Made by a program: the position numbers and the translations under genes. A model generated the notes under the pieces. It searched no databases and was not told the origin of the DNA. It saw nothing but the letters and a program-made list of their open reading frames with translations. This document shows, piece by piece, positions 18,543 to 28,276 of a stretch of 64,000 nt of DNA. This DNA is from Microbulbifer litoralis (lineage in GTDB: Bacteria > Pseudomonadota > Gammaproteobacteria > Pseudomonadales > Cellvibrionaceae): positions 484,842-548,841 of the forward strand of contig NZ_JALKCV010000002.1 in assembly GCF_023634065.1 (NCBI RefSeq), written 5' to 3'. Every line of letters starts with the position of its first letter. Position 1 is the first letter of the stretch.

Positions 18543-19160
18543 GTGAAAAACCATGACATAGTAGAAAAAAACGTCGGCATTCTGATCGTATTCACCTGTA
18601 TTGCCATCAGTTTCGGCGCCCTGGTGGAAATCGTCCCGCAGTTCTTTGTCGAGGCGAACAAGGAGCCGGTAGCCGGCCTGAAGCCGCTGCCGCCGATCGT
18701 GCTGGAAGGGCGCGATATCTATATCCGCGAGGGCTGCCACGTGTGCCACACGCAGATGGTGCGCCCGCTGCGCGCGGAAGTGGAGCGCTACGGCCACTAC
18801 TCCATGTCCCAGGAGTATGTCTACGAGCACCCCTTCCTGTGGGGCTCCAAGCGCACCGGTCCGGACCTGGCGCGGGTCGGCGACCGCTACTCCGACGAGT
18901 GGCACCGCGCCCACCTGTACAACCCGCGCAACGTCGTGCCGGAATCCATCATGCCGGCCTATCCGTGGCTGTTTGACAATGTGGTCACCGGCGAGCACAC
19001 CGCGGCCAAGATGCGCGCCCTGCGCGCCGCCGGTGTGCCCTATACCGATGAGGATATCGCCAATGCCGGCGAGCCCTTCGTCGGCGGGCGGGTGAAGGAA
19101 ATCGATGCCCTGGTGGCTTACCTGCAGCAACTGGGTGTGCTGGTTCAGCAGAAACGCTAA
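18543..19160 (+). CDS. ccoO: cbb3-type cytochrome c oxidase subunit II
   Basis: A membrane-anchored mono-haem cytochrome c that passes electrons to CcoN. The 205-residue product has one N-terminal helix (about residues 10-30), the haem-binding CHVCH motif near residue 65, and an axial Met candidate in the C-terminal half ([10 protein letters not shown]). GTG start at 18543 with GGAGGT (18531-18536) upstream, 11 bp after ccoN. Confidence 0.96.
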   Translation: MKNHDIVEKNVGILIVFTCIAISFGALVEIVPQFFVEANKEPVAGLKPLPPIVLEGRDIYIREGCHVCHTQMVRPLRAEVERYGHYSMSQEYVYEHPFLWGSKRTGPDLARVGDRYSDEWHRAHLYNPRNVVPESIMPAYPWLFDNVVTGEHTAAKMRALRAAGVPYTDEDIANAGEPFVGGRVKEIDALVAYLQQLGVLVQQKR

Positions 19161-19174
19161 CGGAGTAGCAGCTC

Positions 19175-19435
19175 TTGGATATCAATACTTTGCGGGAAAT
19201 CGCCGTCGTCCTCGGGGCCCTGGCTTTCCTCGGCGTCTGCTGGTGGGCCTTCTCGCCCAAGCGCAAGAAACGCTTCGAGGAGGACGCCATGCTGCCGTTC
19301 GCCGATGAGGAGAAATCCGAGCGCTCGGCGCGGCGCGCCGACAAGAACAGCGACGAAGCATCGACAGAAGACAAGGGCCCGTCTGCGGACAGCGACTCCG
19401 CCGGGACCGACAAAAAGGGGCAGGACAAACAATGA
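19175..19435 (+). CDS. ccoQ: cbb3-type oxidase subunit CcoQ/FixQ
   Basis: A small single-helix subunit that stabilises the cbb3 complex. The 86-residue product has one membrane helix (about residues 6-26, ending in WWAFSPKRKKRFEEDAMLPF, the CcoQ signature) and an unusually long charged Ser/Asp/Lys tail. Start is TTG at 19175 with GGAG nine bases upstream. Its stop overlaps the ccoP start by four bases. Confidence 0.9.
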   Translation: MDINTLREIAVVLGALAFLGVCWWAFSPKRKKRFEEDAMLPFADEEKSERSARRADKNSDEASTEDKGPSADSDSAGTDKKGQDKQ

Positions 19436-20340
19436 GTACATTCTGGAGTGTGTGGGTTATTGTGCTCACTCTCACCAACCTGGCACTGATCACCTGGGTG
19501 CTGTTCGCCAACCGCAAGGTGGCGGTGGACGACCAGCAGGATCCCGAGAACAAGACCACCGGCCATGTCTACGACGGCATCGAGGAATACGACAACCCGC
19601 TGCCGAAATGGTGGTTCATGCTGTTCGTGGCCACGCTGGTCTTCACCGGCATCTACCTGGCCATCTACCCGGGCCTGGGTAACTTCAAGGGCTTTGGCGG
19701 CTGGACTTCCGTGGGCCAGCTGGAGCGCCACCAGGCCGAGGCCCGCGCCGAGTTTGACGAGACCTACGGCCAATACGTGGAAATGCCCATCGAACAGATC
19801 GCGGAAAACCGCGAGGCACTGAAAATGGGCGCGCGGATTTTTGCCAACAACTGCGCTGTCTGCCACGGTGCCGACGGCGGCGGCAACTACGGCTTTCCCA
19901 ACCTGACCGACAACGATTGGCTGCACGGCGGCACGCCCGACAAAATCCTGGAGACGCTGCACGAAGGGCGCAAGGGCCTGATGCCGCCCCAAGGGCCGGT
20001 GATCGGCGAAGAGGGCGTCAAGAACGCGGCCGAGTATGTACTGGCACTGAATGGTCTGGAGCATGATCCGGCCATGGCGGCCGAGGGCAAGGAAATCTTC
20101 GGCACCGTCTGCATGGCCTGCCACGGCGCGGACGGCAAGGGCAAGCAGGCCATGGGCGCGCCCAACCTGACCGACAATATCTGGCTCTACGGCAGCAGCC
20201 GCGAGCAGATCCGCCACACCATCCGCAGCGGTCGCAAGAATGAGATGCCTTCGCAGGCGGACAAGCTGCGCGAGGACAAGATCCGCCTGGTGGCGGCCTA
20301 TGTCTACAGCCTGTCGCGGCAGGAAGAAGTGGAACAGTGA
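19432..20340 (+). CDS. ccoP: cbb3-type cytochrome c oxidase subunit III (dihaem)
   Basis: A di-haem cytochrome c subunit that takes electrons from soluble cytochromes. The 302-residue product has two N-terminal helices (about 5-22 and 60-80) and two haem sites, CAVCH (near 143) and CMACH (near 224), each with a downstream axial Met region (GLMPPQGP, NEMPSQAD). ATG overlaps the ccoQ stop, so the two are probably translationally coupled. Last gene of ccoNOQP. Confidence 0.97.
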   Translation: MSTFWSVWVIVLTLTNLALITWVLFANRKVAVDDQQDPENKTTGHVYDGIEEYDNPLPKWWFMLFVATLVFTGIYLAIYPGLGNFKGFGGWTSVGQLERHQAEARAEFDETYGQYVEMPIEQIAENREALKMGARIFANNCAVCHGADGGGNYGFPNLTDNDWLHGGTPDKILETLHEGRKGLMPPQGPVIGEEGVKNAAEYVLALNGLEHDPAMAAEGKEIFGTVCMACHGADGKGKQAMGAPNLTDNIWLYGSSREQIRHTIRSGRKNEMPSQADKLREDKIRLVAAYVYSLSRQEEVEQ

Positions 20341-20374
20341 TCGATCCACAGTGATGAATCACTAATTGGCAGGA

Positions 20375-20453
20375 CGATAGGCGGGCAACCGCTACGGAAG
20401 GCGGCTCGCTTGCGACAGTATTGCAAGACGGTCACAGCACAGCCCGCCTATCG
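20375..20453. repeat. Inverted repeat between ccoP and ccoG
   Basis: A perfect 12-bp inverted repeat, CGATAGGCGGGC (20375-20386) and its complement (20442-20453), encloses a smaller CTTGC/GCAAG stem (20409-20427). It sits in the 216-bp gap between the structural operon and the assembly operon and may be an RNA end-structure. Confidence 0.75.
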
Positions 20454-20556
20454 CCAGCCCGAAAATGGATTGCGGCGTACAGGGAAGAAAAAGAAAGGCC
20501 TCATGCAATAAGATCTGCCCGCTCGCCGTTTTGCGGCCGGGGCAAGGTGAGGTTTC

Positions 20557-21975
<1,419 letters not shown>

Positions 21976-22033
21976 TTGCCGGGCCCGCGCGTCGCGCCCT
22001 GCCGAAGTGAGCACTGAAATCAAGATAAACACA

Positions 22034-22564
22034 ATGACCGAAGAATCCAACAAACCCTGGTACCGCGAATTCTGGCTCTGGGTGGTCCTCTTCCCGCTGA
22101 TCCTGACCCTGGTGGCCTCGAGCATCATGGTCACCATCGCCGTGCGCCACGCCGACGACACCGTCAGTGATACCTACTACAAAGACAGCCGCATGTATCA
22201 CTACACCGCGGAGCAGGACGAGCGCGCCCGCGCGCTGGGGCTCGCCGGCATGCTGCAGTTCCGGCGCGCGGACAATGTGGTCACGCTGGACCTGGACGGC
22301 GAACTGGATTACCCGGAAAAACTGCTGCTGACCATGAGCCACCCGGTGGAGGAGGATATGGACCGCCATATCCTGCTGGAGCTGACCGGCGGTGGCCACT
22401 ACACCGGAACCGTGCCCGGCGCGCTGCAGCACCGCTGGTACCTGCGCCTGATGCCGGAATTGAGTCCGCAGAAGCACCTGGACGCCGAGTGGCGCCTCAA
22501 GGGCGAGATCAATTTCGACCTGGGGCACGCCGCGCCGCTGAATCCCGCCGTGCGGCGGCCGTGA
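22034..22564 (+). CDS. ccoH: FixH family cbb3 assembly protein
   Basis: A single-helix protein that works with the copper ATPase CcoI during cbb3 assembly. The 176-residue product has a membrane helix at about residues 13-36 after the family start EESNKPWYREFWLW, then a periplasmic beta domain ending in LKGEINFDL. The frame can also begin at a GTG at 22007; ATG 22034 matches the usual FixH N-terminus. Neither has a strong ribosome-binding site. Confidence 0.88.
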   Translation: MTEESNKPWYREFWLWVVLFPLILTLVASSIMVTIAVRHADDTVSDTYYKDSRMYHYTAEQDERARALGLAGMLQFRRADNVVTLDLDGELDYPEKLLLTMSHPVEEDMDRHILLELTGGGHYTGTVPGALQHRWYLRLMPELSPQKHLDAEWRLKGEINFDLGHAAPLNPAVRRP

Positions 22565-22601
22565 GCGGGGTTGCCCGATCGATGAGCGAACCGCGCCAGT
22601 C

Positions 22602-25058
22602 ATGACTGCCACCGCCTGCTTCCACTGCGGCCTGCCGGTCCCCGCCGGCAGCCGCCACTCGGTTGTCATCGACGGCGCCGAACGGCCAATGTGCTGTCCG
22701 GGGTGCGAGGCGGTGGCGGGCGCCATCGTGGCCGGTGGGCTGGACAATTTCTACCGCTTCCGCGACAGCCGCAGCGAGCGGCCCGAGACAGAATCCCGCG
22801 ACAGCCAGTGGGCCGCCTACGATCTCGTGGAAGTGCAGCGGCAATTTGTGCACGACGGCGAAGACGGGCGCAAAGTGGCCGGCCTGCTGGTGGGCGGTAT
22901 CACCTGTGCCGCCTGCGTGTGGCTGATCGAGAAACACCTGGGACAACTGGACGGTGTCGAGCGGGTTTCCGTCAACGCCAGTACCCAGCGCGCACGCGTC
23001 GGCTTCGACCCGGGAAAAATCCGCCCGGCGCAACTGTTCGCCGAACTGGCGCGGATCGGCTACCGGCCGGCGCCGGCCACCGCCGCCAACAGCGAGCAAC
23101 TGCTGCAGAGCGAGCGCCGCGCGGCGCTGCGTCGCCTGGGCGTGGCCGGTCTCGGCACCATGCAGGTGATGATGTTCGCGATCGCCCTCTATTTCGGTGC
23201 CAGCTCCGGTATCGACGGCGAGCTGCAGCGCTACCTGCGCTGGGTCTCGCTGCTGGTGGCCACGCCGGTGGTCCTCTATGCGGCGCGGCCGTTCTTCAGT
23301 GCCGCGCTGCGCAGCCTGCGCGGCCGCCACCTGAGTATGGACGTACCCGTTTCGCTGGCCATCGGCCTCGCCTACGGCGCCAGTTTTTACGCCACCGTGT
23401 TCAATACCGGCGAGGTGTATTTCGAATCCATCTCCATGTTCACCTTTTTCCTGCTGCTGGGCCGCACCGTGGAGATGCGTGCGCGCCACCGCGCCGGTCT
23501 CGCCAGCGGCGGCCTGGCGCAGTTGCTGCCGCTGACCGCCAACCGCGTCGACGGCCAGCGGCTCGAATCCGTACCGGTGGCCGCACTGGCGGTGGGGGAC
23601 CGGATCCTGCTGCGCCCGGGGGAGACCATCGCCGCCGACGGCGAGGTGATCGAAGGGCGCAGCGGCGTGGACGAGTCACTGTTGAGCGGCGAGTCGGCGC
23701 TGCAGCCCAAATCCCGGGGCAGCCGGGTCTACGCCGGCAGCGTCAACGGCGACTCGAGCCTGACGGTGCGGGTCACCGCCGCCGGTAGTTCCACCCGCCT
23801 GTCGGCCATCGAGCGGCTGGTGGAACGGGCGCAACTGGAGAAGCCGCGGCAGGTGGCGCTGGCCGACCGCGTCGCCGGCTGGTTTGTGGGCCTGGTGCTG
23901 TGTGCGGCGCTGGTGGCTTTCGCAGTCTGGTGGCAACTGGACCCGTCGCGGGCCTTCTGGGTGGCACTGTCGGTACTGGTGGTGACCTGCCCCTGCGCGT
24001 TGTCACTGGCCACGCCGGCGGCACTGGCGGCGGCGACACTGCGACTGCAGCAACTGGGGCTGCTGGTGGCCGGCGGCCAGTTGCTGGAGACACTGCCGCG
24101 GCTGACCCGGACCGTATTCGACAAGACCGGCACCCTGACCCGCGGCGAGCCGCGCATTCTGCAGGTTCAACCGCTGCGCGACGGCGTCGCCGAGCAGCGG
24201 GTGGTGGATATCGCCGCGGCGCTGGAGTCCCGCACCGACCACCCGCTGGCCAGGGCGTTTCGCGCCTGGAGGGGCAATCTGCATGCTGTCGATGTCCAGG
24301 TGCATACGGGACTCGGTCTGGAGGGATGCGTCGACGGTGTGGATTACCGGCTCGGGCGCTCGGATTTCGCCGCCAGCCGGCCACCGGCGGTGCCGCAAGA
24401 GGAGGGGCAGTGGCTGCTGCTGGCGGATGCCAGCGGGCCGCTGGCCTGGATCGCCCTCGGCGATCGGCTGCGCACCTCGGCGCGGGATGCGGTGGCCGGA
24501 CTGGAACGCGCGGGCCTGGCGGTAGAGCTGCTGAGCGGCGACCAGTCCGGCGAAGTGCAGCGGCTGGCGGCAGCCGCCGGTATCGGGCACTGGCGCGCCG
24601 GCGCCTCGCCGGAACACAAGCTCGAACACCTGCAGCAGCTGCAGCGGGATGGCGAGCGGGTGCTGATGGTCGGCGACGGTCTCAACGATGTGCCGGTGCT
24701 GTCCGGCGCCGACGCCTCGGTGGCGATGATGTCCGCCGCCGACCTGGCCCAGTCGCGCGCCGATGCCATCCTGCTGAGCGGCGACCTGCGCGTGCTGTGG
24801 CAGGCGGTGGCGCTGGCGCGTCGCTGCCGTACAATCGTGCGCCAGAACCTGGTCTGGGCGCTGGGGTACAATGCGCTGGCACTGCCGCTGGCAGTCTTTG
24901 GCCTGGTACCGCCCTGGGCGGCGGCCATCGGTATGTCGATCAGTTCGCTGGTGGTGGTGCTGAATGCGCTGCGCCTGTCCCGTCACGATGCCCCCCTCTC
25001 CCGTGAGAGAGAAGCCGGGAATGAGGGGCAGGCCGAAGGCCCCCTCTCTTCCAGTTAG
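22602..25058 (+). CDS. ccoI: Copper-translocating P-type ATPase for cbb3 assembly
   Basis: An inner-membrane CopA2/FixI-type ATPase that exports copper for the CcoN CuB centre. The 818-residue product has an N-terminal Cys-rich domain (CFHCGLPV, CCPGCEAV), a heavy-metal domain with GITCAACV near residue 105, eight membrane helices, the transport motif CPC near residue 466, the phosphorylation site DKTGTLT near 508 and the hinge GDGLNDVPVL. Odd point: after the usual end (NALRL) the frame continues about 22 residues through repeat-like DNA. Start ATG 22602; a tiny out-of-frame ORF (22582-22605) overlaps it. Confidence 0.95.
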   Translation: MTATACFHCGLPVPAGSRHSVVIDGAERPMCCPGCEAVAGAIVAGGLDNFYRFRDSRSERPETESRDSQWAAYDLVEVQRQFVHDGEDGRKVAGLLVGGITCAACVWLIEKHLGQLDGVERVSVNASTQRARVGFDPGKIRPAQLFAELARIGYRPAPATAANSEQLLQSERRAALRRLGVAGLGTMQVMMFAIALYFGASSGIDGELQRYLRWVSLLVATPVVLYAARPFFSAALRSLRGRHLSMDVPVSLAIGLAYGASFYATVFNTGEVYFESISMFTFFLLLGRTVEMRARHRAGLASGGLAQLLPLTANRVDGQRLESVPVAALAVGDRILLRPGETIAADGEVIEGRSGVDESLLSGESALQPKSRGSRVYAGSVNGDSSLTVRVTAAGSSTRLSAIERLVERAQLEKPRQVALADRVAGWFVGLVLCAALVAFAVWWQLDPSRAFWVALSVLVVTCPCALSLATPAALAAATLRLQQLGLLVAGGQLLETLPRLTRTVFDKTGTLTRGEPRILQVQPLRDGVAEQRVVDIAAALESRTDHPLARAFRAWRGNLHAVDVQVHTGLGLEGCVDGVDYRLGRSDFAASRPPAVPQEEGQWLLLADASGPLAWIALGDRLRTSARDAVAGLERAGLAVELLSGDQSGEVQRLAAAAGIGHWRAGASPEHKLEHLQQLQRDGERVLMVGDGLNDVPVLSGADASVAMMSAADLAQSRADAILLSGDLRVLWQAVALARRCRTIVRQNLVWALGYNALALPLAVFGLVPPWAAAIGMSISSLVVVLNALRLSRHDAPLSREREAGNEGQAEGPLSSS

Positions 25059-25070
25059 CGGTACTCGAAC

Positions 25071-25265
25071 ATGGATAGCCTCTACTTCCTGATCCCGATC
25101 GCCATCATCTTCGTCGCCACCGCGGTCAAGCTGTTTTTCTGGGCCGTCAACAACGGCCAGTACGACGACCTGGAGACCGAGGGGCGGCGCATCCTGTTTG
25201 ACGATGACGAACCCGCAGAGGCTCGTCGCGAGGACAGCGACGGTGACGGGGCGGGGGAGTGCTAG
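25071..25265 (+). CDS. ccoS: cbb3-type cytochrome oxidase assembly protein CcoS
   Basis: A short membrane protein required for cofactor insertion into cbb3 oxidase. The 64-residue product has one helix (about residues 4-25), then the diagnostic WAVNNGQYDDLETEGRRILF motif and an acidic tail. It lies 12 bp after ccoI and its stop codon is directly followed by the next start. Confidence 0.93.
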   Translation: MDSLYFLIPIAIIFVATAVKLFFWAVNNGQYDDLETEGRRILFDDDEPAEARREDSDGDGAGEC

Positions 25266-25991
25266 ATGGGTGAGTGGGGGTTCGTCGCCGCGGCGCTGGC
25301 GATCGGTTTTCTCGGCAGTAGCCACTGTATCGGTATGTGCGGCGGTATCGCCGGCGCCCTGGGGATGGCCGTGCCGGGCCAGAGAACCGCCTGGGGGCAG
25401 TTGGCGGGCTACTCCGTCGGACGCGTCGGCAGCTATACCCTGATGGGCGCGCTGGCCGGTGCCCTGGGTGCCGCGGCCCTGCCGGCGCTGACCCCGCTGC
25501 GGCTGTTGGCCGGTTTCATGCTGGTCGCCATGGCGCTCTATATTGCCGGCTGGTGGCGCGGGTTGGTGTGGCTGGAGAAGGGGGGGGCCCATCTCTGGCG
25601 CTACCTGCAACCGTTGTCGGCGAAGCTGCTGCCGGTGCGCTCCGCGCCCCAGGCGCTGGCGCTGGGGTCGATCTGGGGCTGGTTGCCCTGCGGCCTGGTC
25701 TACAGCGCGCTCACCTTTGCCCTGGCGCAGGGCAGCAGCCTGCGCGCGGCGCTGGCGATGCTGGCGTTCGGGCTGGGTACCGTGCCGGCCATGTTTGCCA
25801 CCGGCGCGGCGGCGTCGAAAGTGCGCGGCTTCGTGCAGCGGCCGGCGGTACGGCTGTTGTTTGCGGCCGCGATACTGCTGTTCGGGCTGTGGACGCTGTG
25901 GGGGGCCATGGGCCACGGTGCCCACGCCGGCCACGGCGCGATGGAAATGGCGCCGCAATCTTCCGAAGCGGATCAACACCACCACCACTGA
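25266..25991 (+). CDS. TauE/SafE-like (DUF4198-type context) membrane protein of the cco cluster
   Basis: A 241-residue, about six-helix protein of the sulfite exporter TauE/SafE-like (cytochrome-biogenesis transmembrane) group that regularly follows ccoS in gammaproteobacteria. Visible motifs are GSSHCIGMCGGI near residue 20, with two Cys and a His inside the first helix, a second LPCGLVYSAL helix near 145, and a C-terminal tail rich in His (HGAHAGHG and a terminal HHHH). The Cys/His pattern suggests copper handling; that is inference. It directly abuts ccoS and ends the operon; no fnr/anr gene follows. Confidence 0.85.
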   Translation: MGEWGFVAAALAIGFLGSSHCIGMCGGIAGALGMAVPGQRTAWGQLAGYSVGRVGSYTLMGALAGALGAAALPALTPLRLLAGFMLVAMALYIAGWWRGLVWLEKGGAHLWRYLQPLSAKLLPVRSAPQALALGSIWGWLPCGLVYSALTFALAQGSSLRAALAMLAFGLGTVPAMFATGAAASKVRGFVQRPAVRLLFAAAILLFGLWTLWGAMGHGAHAGHGAMEMAPQSSEADQHHHH

Positions 25992-26431
25992 TCGGGTCTG
26001 GCGCTATTTTCATTTTTGTGGGCATTTGTCACTGTGAAGCTTCGCCGTAAAGCCGTGCACGACTATCGACAGAAAGTTGATTGTTGCGCCATCCGCCTGT
26101 AATCGCGCGTAATCGGGCGCAGATTTTCACCTGATTCTGAGTAGTGTGTAGCACTTCTGCCCATCTGCCGTCTGGCACCAAAAGTCAATTGCCGCTATCT
26201 TCAGGAGCGTACGGATGACAGCGTTATCATTTTTGATGACAGCGCTGTCTGCGCGGGCGACAGGTAATCCGCTGCCGGCGCAGTCATTTGTACTTTCGCA
26301 TCGACACGGCGCGCTGGGCGGTATCGAGAATACAGCGGCTGTGGGGTCGCGGCGCACGGCGTTACGGGGCTATTGCCGGTTGTCGCCGTCGACCTGTTTC
26401 GGAATCCATTCCAACAATAACGGTGACAATC
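25992..26431. other. Long upstream region of the first chitinase
   Basis: A 440-bp non-coding stretch. The frame of the chitinase extends into it, but without a signal peptide start. It holds a GTAATCG direct repeat near 26098-26116 and the direct repeat/palindrome cluster at 26214-26249, both candidates for control of the chitinase gene. Confidence 0.5.
26214..26249. promoter_or_regulatory. Candidate operator: direct repeat plus palindrome
   Basis: GATGACAGCG occurs at 26214-26223 and again at 26235-26244, exactly 21 bp apart (two helical turns). The second copy is part of a perfect 12-bp palindrome GACAGCGCTGTC (26238-26249). It lies about 185 bp before the chitinase start codon. The regulator is unknown. 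Confidence 0.5.
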
Positions 26432-28144
26432 ATGAAAATAGTGCGTCCTTTGCAACTGGCGGCGTTGATGCTGCTCGGCCTCTTTGCCGGGTACGGCTAC
26501 GCCTACGATTGTGGCGGCGTCCAGGTTTATGTGGACGGCTCGGCTTACAGCACGGGCAACATAGTACAGAACAATTCGGTGGCCTATCGCTGCGATGTGG
26601 GCGGCTGGTGCAGCCAGGGCGGTGCCTATGAACCGGGTGCCGGCTGGGCCTGGACCGAGGCCTGGAGCGACCTGGGAGCCTGCGATGGCGGTTCCTCCTC
26701 CGGCGGCTCCACGTCCAGTTCCAGCAGCTCTTCCTCCAGCAGTTCCTCTTCCTCCGGTGGCTCCTCTTCCGGCGGCGGCGACTGTGCCGGCCTGCCGGCG
26801 TGGGATGCGGCGAGCGTCTATGTCGGCGGTGACCATGTGCAGCACCAGAACACCGAGTATGAGGCCCAGTGGTGGACCCAGGGCGAGGATCCCAGCCAGA
26901 GCGGTGAATATGGTGTCTGGGACAATCTCGGTGCCTGTTCCGGCAGCTCCTCGTCGTCTTCCGGCGGTTCCTCGAGCAGCTCCTCCTCTTCTTCCAGCAG
27001 TTCTTCCTCCTCTGGCGGCGGTTCCAGCAGCGGCGGCGAGCGCCTGGGCGGTTACTTTGTCGAGTGGGGCGTGTACGACCGCGACTACCACGTGAAAGAC
27101 ATTGTCACCAGCGGTTCTGCCGAGAAGCTGACCCATATCTACTACGCCTTCGGCAATGTGCAGAATGGCCAGTGCACCATCGGCGACTCCTACGCGGATT
27201 ACGACCGTTTCTACAGCGCGGCCGAGAGTGTCGACGGCGTGGCCGATACCTGGGACACCGGCGCACTGCGCGGTTCCTTCAACCAGCTGCGCAAGCTCAA
27301 GGAAATGTACCCGCACATCAAGGTGCTGTGGTCCTTCGGCGGCTGGACCTGGTCCGGCGGTTTCGGCCAGGCGGCGCAGAATCCGGAAGCGTTTGCGGAG
27401 TCCTGCTACAACCTGATCCACGACCCGCGCTGGGACGGCGTCTTCGACGGCATCGACCTGGACTGGGAGTACCCCAATGCCTGTGGCCTGAGCTGTGACA
27501 ACAGCGGCTATTCTGCTCTGACCGACATGATGGCGGCGATGCGCGCGCGCTTCGGCGATGAGCTGGTCACTGCGGCCATCACTGCCGACGGCACCGCGGG
27601 TGGCAAGATCGATTCGGCGGATTACGCCGGTGCGGCGCAGTATGTCGACTTCTACAACGTTATGACCTATGACTTCTTCGGCGCATTTGACGCGGACGGC
27701 CCCACCGCACCGCATTCGGCCCTGACCGATTTCGTCTCGATTCCGCAACCGGGCTTCTATTCTGACTACGCCATCCAGGCGTTGAAGAACAAGGGCGTTC
27801 CGGCGAGCAAGCTGAACCTGGGAATCGGTTTCTACGGCCGCGGCTGGACCGGCGTCAGCCAGTCGGCACCGGGCGGCGCAGCCACCGGCGCGGCCCCCGG
27901 CACCTACGAGGCGGGTATCGAGGACTACAAAGTGTTGAAAAACACCTGTCCGTCCACCGGCACCGTCGCCGGCACCGCCTATGCCCACTGCGGCAATAAC
28001 TGGTGGAGCTACGACACCCCGTCCACCATCGCCGGCAAGATGCAGTACATCGCCGATGAAAACCTGGGCGGCTCCTTCTTCTGGGAACTGACCGGGGACA
28101 CCACCGACGGCGAGCTGATTGAAGCCATGCACAGTAATCAGTAA
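26432..28144 (+). CDS. Secreted chitinase, GH18 with two CBM5/12-type modules
   Basis: A 570-residue exported endo-acting chitinase. The order is a signal peptide (about 1-23, cut near GYAYD), a cysteine-containing chitin-binding-like module (25-85, pattern YSTGNIVQNN ... WTEAW), a Ser-rich linker, a second CBM5/12 module (about 117-168, DAASVYVGGDHVQ ... QWWTQGEDP), a second polyserine linker, and a GH18 barrel from about residue 205. The catalytic DGIDLDWEY spans 339-347 with Glu346 as proton donor. SGG near FGGWTWSGG and late Trp residues fit the substrate cleft. ATG 26432 has GGTGA five bases upstream. Confidence 0.93.
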   Translation: MKIVRPLQLAALMLLGLFAGYGYAYDCGGVQVYVDGSAYSTGNIVQNNSVAYRCDVGGWCSQGGAYEPGAGWAWTEAWSDLGACDGGSSSGGSTSSSSSSSSSSSSSSGGSSSGGGDCAGLPAWDAASVYVGGDHVQHQNTEYEAQWWTQGEDPSQSGEYGVWDNLGACSGSSSSSSGGSSSSSSSSSSSSSSSGGGSSSGGERLGGYFVEWGVYDRDYHVKDIVTSGSAEKLTHIYYAFGNVQNGQCTIGDSYADYDRFYSAAESVDGVADTWDTGALRGSFNQLRKLKEMYPHIKVLWSFGGWTWSGGFGQAAQNPEAFAESCYNLIHDPRWDGVFDGIDLDWEYPNACGLSCDNSGYSALTDMMAAMRARFGDELVTAAITADGTAGGKIDSADYAGAAQYVDFYNVMTYDFFGAFDADGPTAPHSALTDFVSIPQPGFYSDYAIQALKNKGVPASKLNLGIGFYGRGWTGVSQSAPGGAATGAAPGTYEAGIEDYKVLKNTCPSTGTVAGTAYAHCGNNWWSYDTPSTIAGKMQYIADENLGGSFFWELTGDTTDGELIEAMHSNQ

Positions 28145-28149
28145 CTTTA

Positions 28150-28170
28150 GTCGGGACTCGGGACTCGGGA
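28150..28170. repeat. Inverted copy of the heptamer repeat (about 3 units)
   Basis: Three units of CTCGGGA (first one degenerate), the reverse complement of the TCCCGAG repeat seen at 2783 and 14329, begin six bases after the chitinase stop codon. Confidence 0.85.
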
Positions 28171-28276
28171 ACAACTGAGAGTCCGAGGTGAAGGCCTCCG
28201 GTAGCAGGATCGCCCCTGAGTCCTCTTAAGGCCACAGGCCGAGCCCCGAAAATAACTACTGGTTACCGGCCGTGAT

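Noticed and set aside
24003..25988. Long minus-strand frame opposite ccoI, ccoS and the TauE-like gene
   Set aside because: It lies antisense to clearly conserved proteins and is rich in Gln, His and Arg.
25266..25991. Sulfite exporter function for the TauE/SafE-like protein
   Set aside because: The family name alone suggests it, but the cbb3 context and Cys/His residues argue for a metal-related role.
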